DNA of 64,000 nucleotides from Oopsacas minuta (taxonomy: Eukaryota; Porifera; Hexactinellida; Lyssacinosida; Leucopsacidae). Both the position numbers and the translations under genes were made by a program. The DNA lies in contig JAKMXF010000320.1 of the NCBI GenBank assembly GCA_024704765.1, forward strand, positions 124,001-188,000. Reading direction: 5' to 3'. Positions 63,617 to 64,000 of this stretch are shown piece by piece. Numbering within the stretch: the stretch's first letter is position 1; the number at the start of each line of letters is the position of its first letter. Below the pieces are notes generated by a model. The model saw only the letters and a list, made by a program, of their open reading frames with translations. It was not told the DNA's origin and did not search any database.

Positions 63617-64000
63617 TATTTTCAAACTCCAATATCAATCATGAAACTCTTGAGATTCAGATAATATAGACACATTACGAAATGCAATTGTTCTAGTTTT
63701 GAACTTTCTAAGAGCAACTTTCCGAAAATTTATTACAGCAAAGCTTGCCTATGAACAATTTCAGGTTGTTTGTAAGATCAAACTATCTCAATTATTCAAT
63801 AGACTTCCTAATGGCTTCCAATGGCATGTAATATTTTTGGTCCATATTCCTATCGATGATATTTCCTAGAATTTTATCGATGTTAATCTAAAGCGAGATA
63901 TGTCAAAGTTGGTGAACTGCAGTGTTTAGTGTATCACACTAATAAGAGCATGAACAATGCCATAATATGGGTGGTTAATACCATTTTACTGTTTAGTGAC
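63617..64000. other. Intergenic, no gene seen
   Basis: AT-rich to the window edge. Nothing is recognised. Confidence 0.4.

Overview
This is nuclear DNA of a eukaryote, almost certainly a metazoan. It is AT-rich and carries spliceosomal introns, a eukaryotic tRNA-Pro and animal-type housekeeping genes (INTS6, PPIL6, TMED2, TOMM40, ZRSR2, ILVBL, COPB1). Most recognisable host genes are uninterrupted single reading frames, so the genome looks intron-poor. Two lineage-specific-looking proteins, an NHL-type propeller with a helical N-terminus and a short coiled-coil protein, resemble families I associate with early-branching animals, possibly glass sponges. That taxonomic guess is an inference and is weak.

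Layout. 0.6-5.5 kb is a transposon graveyard (degenerate Tigger element; frameshifted P-element/THAP9-type transposase). 5.9-22 kb is the gene-dense part, with every host gene on the minus strand: NHL-like protein, ZRSR2, RPS10, PPIL6, TOMM40, CARS1, an interrupted Tigger element, TMED2, and the 3' exon of endonuclease V. The ENDOV 5' exon lies 6.9 kb away at 28.9-29.4 kb. The single large intron between them holds a four-TM PPxY protein (minus strand) and the complete ILVBL gene (plus strand). INTS6 follows at 31.5-34.0 kb.

35-64 kb is mostly repetitive. It contains pieces of a decayed beta-COP gene (COPB1) with at least four in-frame stops and one frameshift, plus one intact COPB1 exon in the wrong order. 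It also contains mariner, integrase and hAT remnants, a coiled-coil gene ended by a small hAT-type MITE, a seven-TM receptor-like gene, one tRNA-Pro, a set of hAT elements nested in a long inverted repeat, and an element at about 61.07-63.34 kb that looks like a Ginger-type DNA transposon (gypsy-like integrase plus OTU protease between short terminal inverted repeats).

Two repeat systems recur throughout. One is many short TA-flanked, Tigger/mariner-like MITEs whose ends read CAGT(G/C)(G/A)A..., in several sequence families. The other is a composite rolling-circle-like repeat: a 'TCTATATTATTAAA...TGTCTGTC' end, a minisatellite body, and a GC-rich hairpin end. The host genes do not form a single pathway (translation, splicing, mitochondrial import, secretion, RNA processing, inosine repair). 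The most striking features are structural: genes nested in an intron, transposons nested in transposons, and a scrambled COPB1 locus.
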